From positions 186,001 to 250,000 of the forward strand of contig NZ_LXEI01000008.1 of NCBI RefSeq assembly GCF_001642835.1: a DNA stretch of 64,000 bases. Direction: 5' to 3'. Shown piece after piece: positions 62,744 through 64,000 of the stretch. Source of the DNA: Pseudotamlana agarivorans (lineage in GTDB: Bacteria > Bacteroidota > Bacteroidia > Flavobacteriales > Flavobacteriaceae). Position 1 is the first letter of the stretch; each line of letters begins with the position of its first letter. The notes under the pieces were generated by a model. That model ran no database searches. It saw only the letters and a program-made list of their open reading frames with translations, and was not told the DNA's origin. The position numbers were made by a program, and so were the translations under genes.

Positions 62744-63641
62744 GTACTATTTAAATTATCTAGATGAATTAGAGTCTGAAGCGATTTACGTGTTACGTGA
62801 AGTTTGGGCGCAATTCGAAAACCCTGTCATTTTATTTTCAGGAGGTAAAGATTCTATCTTAGTCACACACTTAGCTAAAAAAGCATTTTACCCAGCGAAG
62901 ATCCCTTTCCCATTAATGCATGTGGATACCGGACATAACTTTCCAGAAACCATCCAATTTAGAGATGATATCATTAAAGATTTAGGTGCTACCCTTATCG
63001 TTGGGTCTGTTCAAGAATCGATAGATGATGGACGTGTTGCCGAAGAAAAAGGAAAAAATGCTACGCGGAATGCTTTACAAATTACAACACTTCTCGATGC
63101 TATTGAGGCCAATAAAATAGATTGTGCTATTGGTGGGGGGCGTCGTGATGAAGAGAAAGCCCGAGCTAAAGAACGTTTCTTTTCTCATAGAGACGATTTC
63201 GGACAGTGGGACCCTAAAAACCAACGCCCAGAACTATGGAACATCTTTAACGGGAAACATTTTGAAGGCGAACACTTTAGAGCCTTCCCTATTTCAAATT
63301 GGACCGAAATGGACGTTTGGAACTACATCAAAAGAGAAAACATCGCCATTCCATCACTTTACTATGCTCATGAACGCGAAGTGGTATGGAGACAAGACAC
63401 CTGGATTCCAAATTCAGAGTTTTTAGTTCTTGAAGACCATGAAGAAATTGTAACTAAAAAAATCCGCTTCAGAACTTTGGGTGACATCACTATTACCGGT
63501 GGTATAGAATCAGATGCCGATACCTTAGAAAAAATTGCTGATGAAGTTGCTGGCATGCGACAAACAGAAAGAGGTAATAGAAGTGACGACAAACGTTCAG
63601 AATCCGCTATGGAAGACCGTAAGCGTCAGGGGTATTTTTAA
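62736..63641 (+). CDS. cysD: Sulfate adenylyltransferase subunit 2
   Basis: Small subunit of ATP sulfurylase, forming APS from ATP and sulfate with the GTPase CysN; 301 residues. The PP-loop SGGKDS is at 35-40, then LMHVDTGHNFPET, GGGRRDEEKARAKERF and the C-terminal GDITITGGIESDADTLEKI typical of CysD. It follows cysC with an 8-bp overlap. CysN is expected just beyond the window's end; the final 359 bases hold only repeats. Confidence 0.96.
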   Translation: MSKYYLNYLDELESEAIYVLREVWAQFENPVILFSGGKDSILVTHLAKKAFYPAKIPFPLMHVDTGHNFPETIQFRDDIIKDLGATLIVGSVQESIDDGRVAEEKGKNATRNALQITTLLDAIEANKIDCAIGGGRRDEEKARAKERFFSHRDDFGQWDPKNQRPELWNIFNGKHFEGEHFRAFPISNWTEMDVWNYIKRENIAIPSLYYAHEREVVWRQDTWIPNSEFLVLEDHEEIVTKKIRFRTLGDITITGGIESDADTLEKIADEVAGMRQTERGNRSDDKRSESAMEDRKRQGYF

Positions 63642-64000
63642 TTAAAGGCAATAGGCAGTAAGCTTTAGGCTGTAGGCTGTAAGCGGTAAGCAATAGGCAG
63701 TAAGGTAAAACTAAGTTTAAACTAGCATATAGCAATATGCAGTAGGCTGTAGGCAGAAAGCCGTAAGATTAAACACAGAACAAACCACGCGTAAAGCATT
63801 AAGCTGTAAGCAATAGGCAGTAAGCTAAAACACTGTACAACCAAGCATACAGCATAAAGCATTCAGCATAAAGCAATTAACTGTAAGCAGCATCCTCTAA
63901 GTTCAAACACCGTACAAACCTAGCATATAGCATACGGCATAAAGCATATAGCCGAAAGAATAAAACCACTTTGAGAAATTTTAAGAAGTATCATGTTTGG
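63642..64000. repeat. Repeat-filled spacer after cysD
   Basis: Nearly the whole segment is a degenerate array of short words such as 'aggcagtaagctttaggctg', 'gcggtaagcaataggcagta' and 'agcatacggcataaagcata'. The same wording is seen at 57741-57840 and 58826-58865. No open frame or RNA gene is seen; the array ends near 63960 and may precede the next gene. Confidence 0.85.

Noticed and set aside
63642-64000. Possible start of cysN at the right edge
   Set aside because: No frame with CysN GTPase motifs is visible before base 64000; only repeat wording is present.

Overview
The window is a low-GC, densely coded chromosomal segment from a member of the Bacteroidota, almost certainly a marine-type Flavobacteriaceae bacterium. 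The evidence is consistent: a tmRNA tag reading GENNYALAA, promoter boxes of the Bacteroidetes form TANNTTTG, near-absence of Shine-Dalgarno sequences (except at rpsU), a type IX secretion C-terminal domain, a UpxY-type antiterminator, and typical family proteins (DUF2851, PspC, DUF1343/NamZ, large TPR protein plus beta-barrel protein). I cannot name the species.

Layout. (1) 1-12.7 kb, minus strand: the transcription/translation super-operon, read as xerC, hpf, then tRNA-Thr(TGT), Tyr, Gly, Thr(GGT), tuf, tRNA-Trp, secE, nusG, rplK, rplA, rplJ, rplL, rpoB and rpoC (cut by the left edge). Several spacers carry strong hairpins, and a promoter for the tRNA-tuf unit abuts the hpf terminator. (2) 13-30.5 kb, mostly minus: housekeeping and envelope genes: rpsU, an acyl-CoA dehydrogenase, a helix-hairpin-helix protein, an alanine/sodium symporter, a K+ channel with RCK domain, PspC and DUF2851 proteins, DUF2721, an FtsX/LolC-type permease divergent from a NamZ-like lipoprotein, YkgJ, a methyltransferase, the TPR/beta-barrel pair and ftsE. 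(3) 30.5-38.6 kb: a surface-glycan island with a 2OG-Fe(II) oxygenase, two GT2 enzymes, a GT4 enzyme, a phosphoethanolamine transferase and two tandem flippases. (4) 38.7-46.9 kb: a YgjV-like protein, typA, a secreted modular phosphatase (T9SS) coupled to a membrane protein, and kdsA. (5) 47.3-52.7 kb: a membrane protein / winged-helix regulator / CreD group with two matching palindromic operators, two small membrane proteins, an SDR and a Lys1-like saccharopine dehydrogenase. (6) 52.7-55 kb: repeat-rich spacer with ssrA (tmRNA). (7) 55-64 kb, plus strand: the start of a capsule/exopolysaccharide locus: UpxY antiterminator, beta-barrel protein, gmd, fcl, UDP-glucose dehydrogenase, a UDP-uronate epimerase, a duplicated DUF2061 protein, cysC and cysD. 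It supplies GDP-fucose, UDP-uronic acids and activated sulfate, which suggests a sulfated, fucose- and uronate-containing polysaccharide. The locus continues past the right edge.

The most unusual layer is the repeat content. At least ten families of short dispersed or tandem repeats fill the spacers. One family appears to have become part of the GDP-fucose synthase coding sequence, and a low-complexity tract forms the N-terminus of the UDP-glucose dehydrogenase. A ~150-bp element is present as two inverted copies (49.7 and 53.2 kb). An 11-copy heptanucleotide array lies just upstream of xerC. The other points worth following are the strong Shine-Dalgarno of rpsU, the paired operators of the CreD group, and the polysaccharide sulfation module.
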